A DNA stretch of 64,000 nt from Pseudomonas sp. G34 (GTDB taxonomy: Bacteria > Pseudomonadota > Gammaproteobacteria > Pseudomonadales > Pseudomonadaceae): assembly GCF_031119625.1 (NCBI RefSeq), contig NZ_JAVHZV010000029.1, forward strand, positions 616,392 to 680,391, in the 5' to 3' direction. The position numbers and the translations under genes were made by a program. A model generated the notes under the pieces. The model had not been told where the DNA came from. It made no database searches and saw nothing but the letters and a program-made list of their open reading frames with translations. Shown piece by piece: positions 1-9,717 of this stretch; positions within the stretch are counted from its first letter, which is position 1; the number at the start of each line of letters is the position of its first letter.

Positions 1-691
1 AATCGCGGAAGCCGCCGGCGGCGTAGCGGAAGATTTCCAGATTTTCGTTACGTTTGGCCAGCGAGTCGACCAGGCCGAAAGCCAGCAGATGCGGCAGGTG
101 GCTGGTGGCAGCGAGCACCTGATCGTGGTGCTCGACCTGCATGTGCTCGACGTCGGCACCCAGCTCGCGCCACAGCTGATCGACCCGCTGCAAGGCCAGT
201 GCATCGGTCTGTGGCAGCGGCGTGAGGATCACCTTGTGGCGCTTGAACAGCTCGCCATTGGCCGCTTCCACCCCGCTCTGCTCGGAGCCGGCAATCGGGT
301 GGCCGGGTACGAAACGCGCCGGCACGCCACCGAAAACCGCGTCGGCCGCACGCACCACGTTGCCCTTGGCACTGCCGGCATCGGTGAGGATGGCGTCGCC
401 CAGCTCCAGCCTGGCCAGCTCACCGAGCACCCGCTCCATGGCCAGGATAGGCACCGCCAGCATGATCACGTCCGCGCCCAGACAGGCGGCAGCCAGTTGC
501 TCCTCGCAGCGGTCGACCACCCCCAGCTCGACAGCCAGGCGCCGGGCCTGCGGATCCAGATCGACACCCACCACTTCACGGCACACGCCACGGGCACGCA
601 GGCCCTTGGCGAAGGAGCCGCCGATCAGCCCCAGGCCAACGACGACCAGACGCTCGACCAGCGGCTGCACAGCTGCAGTGCGTTGCGTCAC
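1..691 (-). CDS. tyrA: Prephenate dehydrogenase (TyrA), 5' part only
   Basis: The N-terminal 230 codons of a prephenate dehydrogenase run off the left edge. The start is a GTG at 691 that overlaps the hisC stop codon (GTGA), so the two are translationally coupled. The protein begins VTQRTAAVQPLVERLVVVG and shows the NAD-binding Rossmann signature GLGLIGGS near residues 19-26, an acidic residue after the second strand (GVDLD), and the strand DVIMLAVPILAME. The enzyme oxidatively decarboxylates prephenate to 4-hydroxyphenylpyruvate in tyrosine synthesis. In many Pseudomonas this reading frame is fused to aroA (EPSP synthase), but the downstream part lies outside the window, so a fusion cannot be judged. 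It is the last visible gene of the gyrA-serC-pheA-hisC-tyrA series. Confidence 0.9.
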   Translation of the reverse strand, partial: MTQRTAAVQPLVERLVVVGLGLIGGSFAKGLRARGVCREVVGVDLDPQARRLAVELGVVDRCEEQLAAACLGADVIMLAVPILAMERVLGELARLELGDAILTDAGSAKGNVVRAADAVFGGVPARFVPGHPIAGSEQSGVEAANGELFKRHKVILTPLPQTDALALQRVDQLWRELGADVEHMQVEHHDQVLAATSHLPHLLAFGLVDSLAKRNENLEIFRYAAGGFRD

Positions 692-1797
692 GCGTTCAGC
701 ACCTTGCGCAGCGCTTCCAGGAAGCGGGCGTTCTCGGCCGGCAGGCCAATGGAAACACGCAGGTGATTGGGCATGCCGTAACCGGCCACCGGCCGCACGA
801 TCACGCCTTCACGCAACAGCCCCTGGTTGATCGCTGCGGTATCGCGGCCAAAGTCGATGGCCAGGAAGTTGGCCTTGGACGGAATCCAGCCCAGGCCCAG
901 CTCGCGGCAACCTTCCTGCAGCTGCAGCATGCCGGCGGTGTTGATTTCACGGCTGCGCGCCAGGTATTCGGTGTCGTCGAACGCCGCGCAGGCAGCAGCC
1001 AGGGCGAAGCTGTTGACGTTGAACGGCTGGCGCACGCGATTCAGCACATCGGCCACGTCAGGCCGGCTCAAGCCGTAGCCAACCCGCAGCGAGGCCAGGC
1101 CATAGGCCTTGGAGAAGGTACGCGAGACCAGCAAGTTGGCGTGGTCGGCGAGGTAATCGATGCCGTTCGGCAACTCGTCACCGTCGGCGTATTCGATATA
1201 GGCCTCGTCCAGCACCACCAGCACGTTTTCCGGCACGGCGGCGAGGAAGTCGCGCAGCGCCTGCTTGCTGAACCAGGTGCCGGTGGGGTTGTTGGGGTTG
1301 GCAATGAACACCACCCGGGTGTTGGCATCGATGGCCGCCAGCATGGCAGGCAGGTCATGGGCGAAATTCACCGCCGGAACGACCTTGGCCTGGGCACCGA
1401 CCGCCTGGGTGGCGATCGGGTAGACCGCGAACGCGTGCTCGCTGAACACCGCATTCAGGCCGGGCGCCAGGTAGGCGCGGGCGACCAGTTCGAGGATGTC
1501 GTTGGAGCCATTGCCCAGGGTCACCTGGGCGGTGCTCACGCCACAGCGCTCGGCCAGCAGGGTCTTGAGGCTGAAGCCGTTGCCGTCCGGGTAGCGGGTC
1601 AGCTCGTCGAGTTCGGCGCGAATCGCCGCCAACGCCTTGGGGCTGGGACCCAGCGGGTTCTCGTTGCTGGCCAGCTTGACGATGCTCGCCGGGTCCATGT
1701 TCAGCTCACGGGCCAGCTCGTCGACCGGCTTGCCGGGCACGTAGGGGGACAGTTTCTGTACGCCTGGCTGGGCCAGGGCAATGAAATCACAACTCAT
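688..1797 (-). CDS. hisC: Histidinol-phosphate aminotransferase, HisC2 type
   Basis: A 369-residue class I/II PLP aminotransferase. SNENPLGPSP near residue 43 is the HisC N-terminal substrate/PLP motif, PNNPTG the PLP-pocket motif, and TFSKAYGLASLRVGYG contains the PLP-binding lysine. Length is normal for HisC. It lies between pheA and tyrA, so in pseudomonads this copy probably transaminates aromatic keto acids (phenylpyruvate, 4-hydroxyphenylpyruvate) as well as, or instead of, imidazole-acetol phosphate. That role is inferred from context and known HisC2 biology. It is separated from pheA by 85 bp with no obvious gene and overlaps tyrA by 4 bp. Confidence 0.93.
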   Translation of the reverse strand: MSCDFIALAQPGVQKLSPYVPGKPVDELARELNMDPASIVKLASNENPLGPSPKALAAIRAELDELTRYPDGNGFSLKTLLAERCGVSTAQVTLGNGSNDILELVARAYLAPGLNAVFSEHAFAVYPIATQAVGAQAKVVPAVNFAHDLPAMLAAIDANTRVVFIANPNNPTGTWFSKQALRDFLAAVPENVLVVLDEAYIEYADGDELPNGIDYLADHANLLVSRTFSKAYGLASLRVGYGLSRPDVADVLNRVRQPFNVNSFALAAACAAFDDTEYLARSREINTAGMLQLQEGCRELGLGWIPSKANFLAIDFGRDTAAINQGLLREGVIVRPVAGYGMPNHLRVSIGLPAENARFLEALRKVLNA

Positions 1798-1882
1798 AGT
1801 CAGGCCTCAGGCCGCAGGTCTGGGGTGACGAGCACAAGCCTGATTTTGCCTGTCGCCCGCAACCCGCGGCCTGCAGCCGCAG

Positions 1883-2992
1883 TTAAAGTACTGCCTTGGG
1901 ATAGGAACCCAGCACCTTGAGTGCCACGGCTTCCTGATTGATTTTTTCCAGTACGTCCTTGATCAGCGGATCGCGGTGGTGACCGACGAAATCGATGAAG
2001 AAGGCGTAGGTCCACTTGCCACTGCGCGACGGGCGGGTTTCGATGCGGGTCAGGTCGATGCCGTTCTGGTGGAACGGCACCAGCAGCTCGTGCAGGGCAC
2101 CGGGCTTGTTGCGCATGGAAACGATCACCGAGGTCTTGTCATCGCCGGTGGGTGGCACTTCCTGGTTACCGATGATCAGGAAGCGCGTGGAGTTGTCCGG
2201 GCGATCCTCGATCTTTTCCGCCAGGCGGGTCAGGCCGTACAGGTTGGCCGCCATGTCACCGGCAATCGCCGCCGAATTCCACTCGCTCTTCACCCGGCGG
2301 GCGGCGTCGGCGTTGCTGGAAACCGCCACGCGCTCGACGTTCGGGTAATGGGCATCCAGCCACTTGCGGCACTGGGCCAGGGACTGGGCATGGGAATAGA
2401 TGCGGGTGATGCGGTCGGTCTTGGTGGCATCACCCACCAGCAGATGGTGGTGGATGCGCAGCTCCACCTCGCCGCAGATCACCAGATCGTGCTCGAGGAA
2501 GCTGTCGAGGGTGTGGTTGACCGCACCTTCGGTGGAGTTCTCCACCGGCACCACGCCGAAGTTGACGGCGCCCGCCACCACTTCACGGAACACTTCGTCG
2601 ATCGCCGCCATCGGCTGGCTGATCACCGCGTGACCGAAATGCTTCATCGCCGCCGCCTGGGAGAAGGTGCCTTCCGGGCCCAGGTAGGCGACCTTCAGTG
2701 GGTTCTCCAGGGCCAGGCAGGAGGACATGATTTCACGGAACAGCCGCGCCATGTCTTCGTTGCCGAGTGGCCCGCGGTTACGCTCCATCACCCGCTTGAG
2801 CACCTGTGCCTCACGCTCGGGGCGGTAGAACACCGGCACCTCGCCCTCGGCCAGGGTGGCCATCTTCACCCGCGCCACTTCCTCGGCGCAGCGCGCACGG
2901 TCACTGATCAGCTCGAGAATCTTCTCGTCCAGGCTGTCGATGCGCAGGCGCAGGGCCTGCAGGGCCTGGTCGGTATTGGCGTCGTTGCTCAT
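1883..2992 (-). CDS. pheA: Bifunctional chorismate mutase/prephenate dehydratase (P-protein)
   Basis: A 369-residue P-protein that converts chorismate to prephenate and then phenylpyruvate in phenylalanine synthesis. Residues ~8-95 form the AroQ-type chorismate mutase helix bundle (RLRIDSLDEKILELISDRA). Residues ~100-275 form the dehydratase domain (YLGPEGTFSQAA, VPVENSTEGAV, and the catalytic-region NSTRFLIIG). Residues ~285-365 form an ACT regulatory domain containing ETRPSRSGKWTYAFFID, the region that mediates phenylalanine feedback. The start ATG shares its A with the TGA stop of serC (TGATG), indicating coupled translation with serC upstream. Confidence 0.96.
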   Translation of the reverse strand: MSNDANTDQALQALRLRIDSLDEKILELISDRARCAEEVARVKMATLAEGEVPVFYRPEREAQVLKRVMERNRGPLGNEDMARLFREIMSSCLALENPLKVAYLGPEGTFSQAAAMKHFGHAVISQPMAAIDEVFREVVAGAVNFGVVPVENSTEGAVNHTLDSFLEHDLVICGEVELRIHHHLLVGDATKTDRITRIYSHAQSLAQCRKWLDAHYPNVERVAVSSNADAARRVKSEWNSAAIAGDMAANLYGLTRLAEKIEDRPDNSTRFLIIGNQEVPPTGDDKTSVIVSMRNKPGALHELLVPFHQNGIDLTRIETRPSRSGKWTYAFFIDFVGHHRDPLIKDVLEKINQEAVALKVLGSYPKAVL

Positions 2993-4077
2993 CAGCCTTG
3001 CTCCTTCTCGAACTCCGCCATGTAGGCGACCAACGCCTCGACCGCATCCAGGCCCACGGCGTTATAGATGGAGGCACGCATGCCACCCACCGAACGGTGT
3101 CCCTTGAGATTCAGCAGGCCGCGCGCGTCGGCACCGGCCAGGAATGGCTTGTCGAGGCGCTCGTCCGCCAGGCGGAACGGCACGTTCATCCACGAGCGGG
3201 CATTCTTGGCGATCGGGTTGCTGTAGAACTCGCTGGCGTCGATGACTTTGTACAGCAGGTCCTTCTTGGCCTTGTTGAGCTTCTCCATGGCGGCAACACC
3301 GCCCTGCTCCTTCAGCCACTCGAAGACCAGGCCGGACAAGTACCAGGAGAAGGTCGCCGGGGTGTTGTACATCGAACCGTTGTCGGCGGCTACTTGATAG
3401 TTGAGCATGGTCGGGCAACTGCTGCGCGCACGACCGAGCAGGTCGTCACGAACGATCGCCACCACCAGGCCGCTGGGGCCGATGTTCTTCTGGGCGCCGG
3501 CGTAGATCAGGCCGAATCTGGAGATATCGATTTCGCGCGAGAGGATATCGGACGACATGTCGACCACCAACGGTACGTCGCCGGTCTCGGGAATCCAGTC
3601 GAACTGCAGGCCGCCGATGGTTTCGTTGCTGGCGTAGTGCAGGTAGGCAGCGTTCTTGGACAACTGCCACTCGTTCTGCCCAGGAATGGCGAAATAATCG
3701 TAAGCCTTGGCGCTGGCGGCGACGTTGATGTTGCCGTAGCGACGCGCCTCGTCGATGCTCTTCTTCGACCAGATGCCGGTATCGATGTAGTCGGCGGTAC
3801 CGTCTTCGGGCAGCAGGTTGAGCGGGATTTCCGCGAACTGCTGGCTGGCACCGCCCTGCAGGAACAGCACCTTGTAATCAGAGGGAATGGTCAGCAGATC
3901 GCGCAGATCCTGCTCGGCCTTTTCGGCGATGGCCACGTACTCGTCGCTGCGGTGGCTCATTTCCATGACGGAAAGGCCCTTGCCCTGCCAGTCGAGAAGC
4001 TCGGCCTGGGCGCGCTGCAGAACGGCTTCGGGAAGCGCGGCCGGGCCGGCGCAGAAGTTAAAGGCTCGCTTGCTCAC
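2992..4077 (-). CDS. serC: Phosphoserine aminotransferase
   Basis: A 361-residue class V PLP aminotransferase. It opens RAFNFCAGPAALPEAVL, typical of SerC, has LFLQGGASQQFAEIPLNLL in the substrate pocket, and carries the PLP lysine in YAGAQKNIGPSG. It converts 3-phosphohydroxypyruvate plus glutamate to phosphoserine in serine synthesis and also serves pyridoxine synthesis. It lies 84 bp downstream of gyrA on the same strand, and its stop overlaps the pheA start by one base. Length is standard and no key residue is missing. Confidence 0.96.
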   Translation of the reverse strand: MSKRAFNFCAGPAALPEAVLQRAQAELLDWQGKGLSVMEMSHRSDEYVAIAEKAEQDLRDLLTIPSDYKVLFLQGGASQQFAEIPLNLLPEDGTADYIDTGIWSKKSIDEARRYGNINVAASAKAYDYFAIPGQNEWQLSKNAAYLHYASNETIGGLQFDWIPETGDVPLVVDMSSDILSREIDISRFGLIYAGAQKNIGPSGLVVAIVRDDLLGRARSSCPTMLNYQVAADNGSMYNTPATFSWYLSGLVFEWLKEQGGVAAMEKLNKAKKDLLYKVIDASEFYSNPIAKNARSWMNVPFRLADERLDKPFLAGADARGLLNLKGHRSVGGMRASIYNAVGLDAVEALVAYMAEFEKEQG

Positions 4078-4123
4078 AATTCACTCTCGCTTGACTGTCT
4101 GCTACTTCATACCTGGCGAAATG

Positions 4124-4151
4124 CTGCCTGCCGCATCACGGCGGCAGGCAG
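4124..4151 (-). terminator. 10-bp perfect hairpin between gyrA and serC
   Basis: CTGCCTGCCG and CGGCAGGCAG form a perfect 10-bp stem around an 8-base loop, just past the gyrA stop. No clear T-run follows in the direction of gyrA transcription. It may therefore be a partial terminator or an mRNA-stabilising or attenuating hairpin that sets serC expression relative to gyrA. The hairpin is seen; its function is inferred. Confidence 0.5.
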
Positions 4152-4161
4152 AGCGGCGCGC

Positions 4162-6969
4162 TTAGGCGTCGCGATCTTCTTCCGCTGGCTCGTCGCCCTC
4201 GGCGGCCGGCTCTTCGCCCGCTACAGACTGATCGGTTTCAGAGACGACGATCGGATTGCCCTCTTCGTCCAGCTCCGCTTCGATGTCTTCCCCGGAAGGC
4301 TCCTGCACACGCTCCAGGCCGACCAGTTTCTCGTCCTTGGCCAGCTTGATCAGGGTCACGCCCTGGGTGTTACGGCCAGAACTGGAGACTTCGTCGACGC
4401 GGGTACGCACCAGGGTGCCCTGGTCGGAAATCAACATGATTTCCTCGCCGTCCTGCACCTGGATGGCGCCGATCAGCGGGCCGTTACGCTCCTTGGTGAT
4501 CATGCCGATCACGCCCTGGCCGCCACGACCGCGACGCGGGAACTTGGACAGCGCGGTGCGCTTGCCGAAACCGCGCTCGGAGGCCGTGAGGATCTGCGCA
4601 CCGGATTCCGGGATCAGCATGGAGATCAGGCGCTGATCCTTGCCGATACGCATGCCGCGAATACCACGGGCGCCACGGCCCATGACGCGCACCACGCTCT
4701 CGGCGAAACGAATCACCTTGCCGGCGCTGGAGAACAGCATGACTTCCTTGGAACCGTCGGTGATGGCGGCGGCGATCAGGGTGTCGCCTTCCTTCAGCTT
4801 CAGGGCGATCAGGCCATTGGAACGCGGACGGCTGAACTGCACCAGCGGGGTCTTCTTCACGGTACCGGAGGCGGTGGCCATGAAGATGTAGGCGCCAGTC
4901 GGCTCGGCCACCAGCTCGGCGGTCTCGCCTTCGACTTCTTCGATCTCGGCGACTTCAGCCACTTCTTCGGCTTCGACGATCTCGCCTTCGAGCACGGCGT
5001 CGTCGCTGTCGTCCACGTCGTCGGCGCCGGCTTGCTGCTGCAGGGCCTCGAGGTCGATCTGCAGCATGGTGGTGATGTACTCACCTTCTTCCAGCGGCAG
5101 CAGGTTGACCAGCGGACGGCCGCGGGCGGCGCGCGATGCTTCAGGGATCTCGTAGGTCTTGAGCCAGTACACCTTGCCCTTGCTGGAGAACAGCAGCAGC
5201 GTGGCGTGGCTGTTGGCGACCAGCAGGTGAGCGATGTAGTCCTCATCCTTGATGCCGGTGGCCGACTTGCCTTTGCCGCCACGGCGCTGGGCCTGGTACG
5301 AGGTCAATGGCTGAGTCTTGGCGTAACCGCTGTAGGAGATGGTCACCACGCGTTCTTCCTGGGGGATCATGTCGCCCAGGGTGAGGTCCAGACGCGAATC
5401 GAGAATCTCGGTACGGCGCTTGTCACCGAACTCGGCCTTGACCGCTTGCAGCTCCTCGCGAATCACTTCCATCAGGCGCACGGCGCTGGTCAGGATGCGG
5501 ATCAGCTCGCCGATCTGGTTGAGGATTTCCTGGTACTCGGCCAGCAGCTTCTCGTGCTCCAGGCCGGTCAGGCGGTGCAGGCGCAGGTCGAGGATCGCCT
5601 GAGCCTGTTCCGGCGACAGGTAGTACTTGCCGTCACGCAGGCCATATTGCGGATCGAGCCCTTCCGGGCGGCAGGAGTCAGCCCCCGCGCGCTCGACCAT
5701 GGCCTCCACGGCAGACGATTCCCAGGCGGCGGAAATCAGCGCTTCCTTGGCCTCGGACGGCGTCGGCGAGGCCTTGATCAGGGCGATGACCGGGTCGATG
5801 TTGGACAGCGCAACCGCCTGGCCTTCAAGGATATGGCCGCGCTCACGGGCCTTGCGCAGTTCGAACACGGTACGCCGGGTAACCACTTCACGGCGGTGCA
5901 GGATGAACGCTTCGAGCATGTCCTTGAGGTTGAGGATCTTCGGCTGGCCGTCGATCAGCGCCACCACGTTGATGCCGAACACGCTCTGCATCTGGGTCTG
6001 GGCGTAGAGGTTGTTGAGGATCACCTCCGGCACTTCGCCGCGGCGCAGCTCGATGACCACGCGCATGCCGTCCTTGTCGGACTCGTCGCGCAGCTCGGTG
6101 ATGCCCTCGAGCTTCTTCTCCTTGACCAGCTCGGCGATCTTCTCGATCAGACGCGCCTTGTTCAGCTGGTACGGCAGCTCGGTGATGACGATCTGCTGGC
6201 GACCGCCGACCTTGTCGATGTCTTCGACTTCGGCGCGGGCACGGATGTAAATCCGCCCACGGCCGGTGCGGTACGCTTCGACGATACCGGCGCGGCCGTT
6301 GATGATGCCGGCGGTCGGGAAGTCCGGGCCGGGGATGTACTGCATCAGGTCATCGACCGTCAGCTCCGGGTTGTCGATCAGCGCCAGGCAGCCGTCGATG
6401 ACTTCGCTGAGGTTGTGCGGCGGAATGTTGGTCGCCATGCCCACGGCGATACCGCTGGAACCGTTGACCAGCAGGTTGGGGATCTTGGTCGGCATGACCG
6501 CCGGGATCTGCTCGGTGCCGTCGTAGTTGGGCACCCAGTCGACGGTTTCCTTGTGCAGGTCAGCCAGCAGCTCGTGAGCCAGCTTGGTCATGCGCACTTC
6601 GGTGTATCGCATGGCGGCGGCGTTGTCGCCGTCCACCGAACCGAAGTTGCCCTGGCCGTCGACCAGCAGATAACGCAGCGAGAACGGCTGCGCCATACGC
6701 ACGATGGTGTCGTAAACGGCGGTATCACCATGCGGGTGATATTTACCGATCACGTCACCGACCACACGGGCGGATTTCTTGTAAGGCTTGTTCCAGTCGT
6801 TGCCCAGTTCGCTCATGGCGAACAGCACCCGGCGATGCACGGGCTTCAGGCCATCGCGCGCATCCGGCAAGGCACGCCCGACGATCACGCTCATCGCGTA
6901 GTCGAGGTACGACTGTTTCAGTTCATCTTCGATGTTGACCGGGAGGATTTCTTTGGCCAGTTCGCCCAT
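4162..6969 (-). CDS. gyrA: DNA gyrase subunit A
   Basis: A 935-residue GyrA, the DNA breakage-reunion subunit of the A2B2 topoisomerase that introduces negative supercoils. The start at 6969 gives MGELAKEILPVNIEDELKQS and has AAGGAA upstream; a longer in-frame extension to 7065 is not GyrA-like. The active-site tyrosine is Y122 (AAMRYTEVRM). The quinolone-determining region reads HPHGDTAVYDTIV with T83 and D87, the wild-type Pseudomonas state. The GyrA box is QRRGGKG near residue 560. The C-terminal beta-pinwheel contains an acidic insertion of about 45 residues (DDVDDSDDAVLEGEIVEAEE and following) and ends in an acidic tail. That makes the protein longer than E. coli GyrA (875 residues). Confidence 0.98.
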   Translation of the reverse strand: MGELAKEILPVNIEDELKQSYLDYAMSVIVGRALPDARDGLKPVHRRVLFAMSELGNDWNKPYKKSARVVGDVIGKYHPHGDTAVYDTIVRMAQPFSLRYLLVDGQGNFGSVDGDNAAAMRYTEVRMTKLAHELLADLHKETVDWVPNYDGTEQIPAVMPTKIPNLLVNGSSGIAVGMATNIPPHNLSEVIDGCLALIDNPELTVDDLMQYIPGPDFPTAGIINGRAGIVEAYRTGRGRIYIRARAEVEDIDKVGGRQQIVITELPYQLNKARLIEKIAELVKEKKLEGITELRDESDKDGMRVVIELRRGEVPEVILNNLYAQTQMQSVFGINVVALIDGQPKILNLKDMLEAFILHRREVVTRRTVFELRKARERGHILEGQAVALSNIDPVIALIKASPTPSEAKEALISAAWESSAVEAMVERAGADSCRPEGLDPQYGLRDGKYYLSPEQAQAILDLRLHRLTGLEHEKLLAEYQEILNQIGELIRILTSAVRLMEVIREELQAVKAEFGDKRRTEILDSRLDLTLGDMIPQEERVVTISYSGYAKTQPLTSYQAQRRGGKGKSATGIKDEDYIAHLLVANSHATLLLFSSKGKVYWLKTYEIPEASRAARGRPLVNLLPLEEGEYITTMLQIDLEALQQQAGADDVDDSDDAVLEGEIVEAEEVAEVAEIEEVEGETAELVAEPTGAYIFMATASGTVKKTPLVQFSRPRSNGLIALKLKEGDTLIAAAITDGSKEVMLFSSAGKVIRFAESVVRVMGRGARGIRGMRIGKDQRLISMLIPESGAQILTASERGFGKRTALSKFPRRGRGGQGVIGMITKERNGPLIGAIQVQDGEEIMLISDQGTLVRTRVDEVSSSGRNTQGVTLIKLAKDEKLVGLERVQEPSGEDIEAELDEEGNPIVVSETDQSVAGEEPAAEGDEPAEEDRDA

Positions 6970-7194
6970 GAGTAGCCTGATTCCTTTTTTCTGATGAAGC
7001 CCCACCCTGCTCATCTGGAGCCGGATGAAGCGCGTCGCGATGGCATCAGGCCAGCGACGACTCACGACAAATCAATACGTTATGTCATGCATTCGAGCAG
7101 TGACGGCAACCGCTGACGGTGCCCCTGAAAACTGCCGGAGCTTACCACAAAGCATGCCTTGCACCTATCCCCGCAGGCGCAGCAAGCTGGGCAT

Positions 7195-8265
7195 TCAGTG
7201 CAGACGCTTGCGACACATCAGCTGGGTGAGTTTGGCCGCGTCCGGGCGCTCGATCACGCCACGCTCGGTGACCAGAAAGTCCACCAGGTCGGCCGGGGTC
7301 ACGTCATAGCGCGGCGCCACTTCGTCCACCCCCTTGATCCGCTCATGCGGCCCATAGGCCAGCGGGCCGTGGCCGAGGTCATGAAAGCCCTCTTCACCGC
7401 TATCCAGCCGCAGGTCGACCAGCGCGCTTGACGCCACCACCATCAGCCGCACGCCATGGTGCATGGCCGCCACGGCCAACTGATAGGTGCCGATCACGCC
7501 GAGCACATCGCCATTGGCGGCGATCCCCTCGGCGCCGACGATCGCCCAGGTGACACCGCGCTCCTTCATGACATGGGCGAGCGCCGCATCGGCGCTCAAC
7601 GCTGCGGCGATTCCCTCCTGATGCAGCTCCCAGGCAGCCAGATGGGCGCCCTCGAGCAACGGCCGGCTCTCACCCAGGTAGCAGCGCTCCAGCAGGCCTT
7701 CGATCTGCGCCGCGCGCACCACGCCAAGGGCGGTACCGAAGCCGCCACTGGCCAGCGCACCGGCACAGCCGATGCTCAGCAGGTTCTGCAGGTTGCCCTG
7801 AAAGCCGCGGATCAGTTCCACGCCGAGTTGCGCCATGGCCAGATTGGCCTCGCGATCACGCTGATGCGCGCTGCGGGCTTCATCTTCCAGCACATCCAGG
7901 GGCTGCGCGCCGGGTTTCATGATCACCAGGCGCTGCCGCATGCGTGCCAGCAGGCGTTCACCCTCTGCGGCCGGCAAGCCGGCCGCGCACAGCGCATCGC
8001 GATCGACCTGCAGGCCGGCGTGCCAATCAGCGCCCGCCTCCAGGCGCTGCCGGGCGCCCAGCACCAGCGCGTAACCGCTGCAGAGCAGCCGGGCAGCGGC
8101 GCCCTGCAGCGCACCTTCGGCCAGCAGCGCGGCCACCGCCGACACCGAATGACAGGCCTGCCAGACCTGCTCGCCAGGCAGGCGGCGCTGATCGAGCACG
8201 TGCAGCGTGCCCTCGCGCCAGACGAACCCCACGACCTGCTCGGCAGCCAGCAAACGCTCGCGCAT
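7195..8265 (-). CDS. mtnA: Methylthioribose-1-phosphate isomerase
   Basis: A 356-residue MtnA of the eIF2B-like family. It isomerises 5-methylthioribose-1-phosphate to methylthioribulose-1-phosphate in the methionine salvage pathway. Family signatures include GCAGALASGGFGTALGV, VGAEGIAANGDVLGVIGTY, and the C-terminal VVASSALVDLRL region. The gene lies 225 bp upstream of gyrA on the same strand. It is divergent from the methylthioadenosine deaminase gene at 8389, with 123 bp between the starts. The two enzymes act in linked steps on methylthioadenosine-derived compounds, so the divergent pair makes metabolic sense. Confidence 0.93.
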   Translation of the reverse strand: MRERLLAAEQVVGFVWREGTLHVLDQRRLPGEQVWQACHSVSAVAALLAEGALQGAAARLLCSGYALVLGARQRLEAGADWHAGLQVDRDALCAAGLPAAEGERLLARMRQRLVIMKPGAQPLDVLEDEARSAHQRDREANLAMAQLGVELIRGFQGNLQNLLSIGCAGALASGGFGTALGVVRAAQIEGLLERCYLGESRPLLEGAHLAAWELHQEGIAAALSADAALAHVMKERGVTWAIVGAEGIAANGDVLGVIGTYQLAVAAMHHGVRLMVVASSALVDLRLDSGEEGFHDLGHGPLAYGPHERIKGVDEVAPRYDVTPADLVDFLVTERGVIERPDAAKLTQLMCRKRLH

Positions 8266-8388
8266 TACCTACTCCATCCAATAAAGCCGGCCAGTATACG
8301 CCTGGCATGCGCCGCGCCGCACGCCAGGCACCTTCAAGACCGTGGCATTCCTCTATAGACTCAGGGTTTTCGCTTATGGAACCCGCCC

Positions 8389-9717
8389 ATGGCAGACGCC
8401 CCGCTCGACCTCTTGTTGCTGCCCACCTGGCTGGTGCCGGTCGAGCCCGCCGGCGTCGTCCTGCACGACCACGGCCTGGGCATCCGCGATGGCCGTATCG
8501 CGCTGATCGCACCGCGCGCCGAGGCCCTGCGCCGTGGCGCGAACGAGATCCGCGAACTGCCGGGTCGCCTGCTCACGCCTGGCTTGGTGAATGCCCACGG
8601 GCACGCCGCCATGACCCTGTTCCGTGGCCTGGCCGATGACCTGCCGCTGATGACCTGGCTGGAAAAGCACATCTGGCCGGCGGAAGCCAAATGGGTCGAT
8701 GAACAGTTCGTGCAGGACGGCACCGAGCTGGCCATCGCCGAGCAGATCAAAAGCGGTATCAGCTGTTTCGCCGACATGTATTTCTTCCCGGAAATGGCCT
8801 GCGAGCGGGTGCACGCCAGTGGCATGCGCGCGCAGATCAGCATTCCGGTGCTGGATTTCGCCATTCCCGGCGCCCGCGATGCCGACGAGGCGCTGCGCAA
8901 GGGCGTGACCTTGCTCGACGACATGAAGCATCACCCGCGCATCAGCGTCGCCTTCGGCCCCCATGCGCCCTACACAGTCAGCGATACCAACCTGGAAAAA
9001 TTGCGCATCCTTGCCGAGGAAGTCGACGCCGGCATTCATATGCACGTGCATGAAACCGCCTTCGAGGTGCAGCAGAGCCTGGAACACCACGGCGAGCGTC
9101 CGCTGGCGCGGCTCAATCGCCTGGGCCTGCTCGGCCCGCGCTTTCAGGCCGTGCACATGACCCAGATCGATGACGAGGATATCGCCCTGCTGGTCGCCAC
9201 CAACAGCAGCGTGATCCACTGCCCGGAATCCAACCTCAAGCTGGCCAGCGGCTTCTGCCCGGTCGAGAAGCTCTGGCAGGCCGGCGTCAACGTGGCCATC
9301 GGCACCGACGGCGCGGCCAGCAACAATGACCTCGACCTGCTCGGCGAAACCCGCACCGCCGCCCTGCTGGCCAAGGCCGTGGCCAGCTCGGCCAGTGCCC
9401 TCGACGCCCACCGCGCCCTGCGCATGGCAACCCTCAATGGCGCCCGCGCCCTGGGCATGGAGGGCGAGATCGGCTCGCTGGAGCTCGGCAAGGCCGCCGA
9501 TATCGTCGCCTTTGACCTGCGCGGCCTGGCCCAGCAACCGGTCTACGATCCGGTTTCACAACTGATCTACGCCACCTCGCGGCACTGCGTCGAGCACCTC
9601 TGGGTCGCTGGCAAAGCGCTGCTCGAAGAGGGCCGCCTGACGCGCCTGGACGAAGAGCGCATCATTGCCACCACCCAGCAGTGGGGCGCGAAAATAGCCG
9701 GACGTCCGGCACATTGA
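8389..9717 (+). CDS. mtaD: 5-methylthioadenosine/S-adenosylhomocysteine deaminase
   Basis: A 442-residue amidohydrolase of the MtaD/TrzN-AtzA-like superfamily. Metal-ligand motifs are GLVNAHGHAAM (near residue 67), GIHMHVHE (near 220) and GTDGAASNNDLDLL (near 305). Pseudomonas methylthioadenosine is deaminated to methylthioinosine by this enzyme before phosphorolysis, which feeds the salvage pathway beside mtnA. It reads in the same direction as ubiG, 115 bp upstream of it. Assignment rests on motifs, length and synteny. A related amidohydrolase specificity (SAH or guanine deamination) cannot be excluded from sequence alone. Confidence 0.88.
   Translation: MADAPLDLLLLPTWLVPVEPAGVVLHDHGLGIRDGRIALIAPRAEALRRGANEIRELPGRLLTPGLVNAHGHAAMTLFRGLADDLPLMTWLEKHIWPAEAKWVDEQFVQDGTELAIAEQIKSGISCFADMYFFPEMACERVHASGMRAQISIPVLDFAIPGARDADEALRKGVTLLDDMKHHPRISVAFGPHAPYTVSDTNLEKLRILAEEVDAGIHMHVHETAFEVQQSLEHHGERPLARLNRLGLLGPRFQAVHMTQIDDEDIALLVATNSSVIHCPESNLKLASGFCPVEKLWQAGVNVAIGTDGAASNNDLDLLGETRTAALLAKAVASSASALDAHRALRMATLNGARALGMEGEIGSLELGKAADIVAFDLRGLAQQPVYDPVSQLIYATSRHCVEHLWVAGKALLEEGRLTRLDEERIIATTQQWGAKIAGRPAH

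Noticed and set aside
2998..6975. A plus-strand reading frame of 1,325 codons opposite serC and gyrA
   Set aside because: It is the antisense shadow of high-GC genes with strong third-position bias. Its protein is low-complexity His/Gln/Leu-rich, and the opposite strand encodes clear SerC and GyrA.
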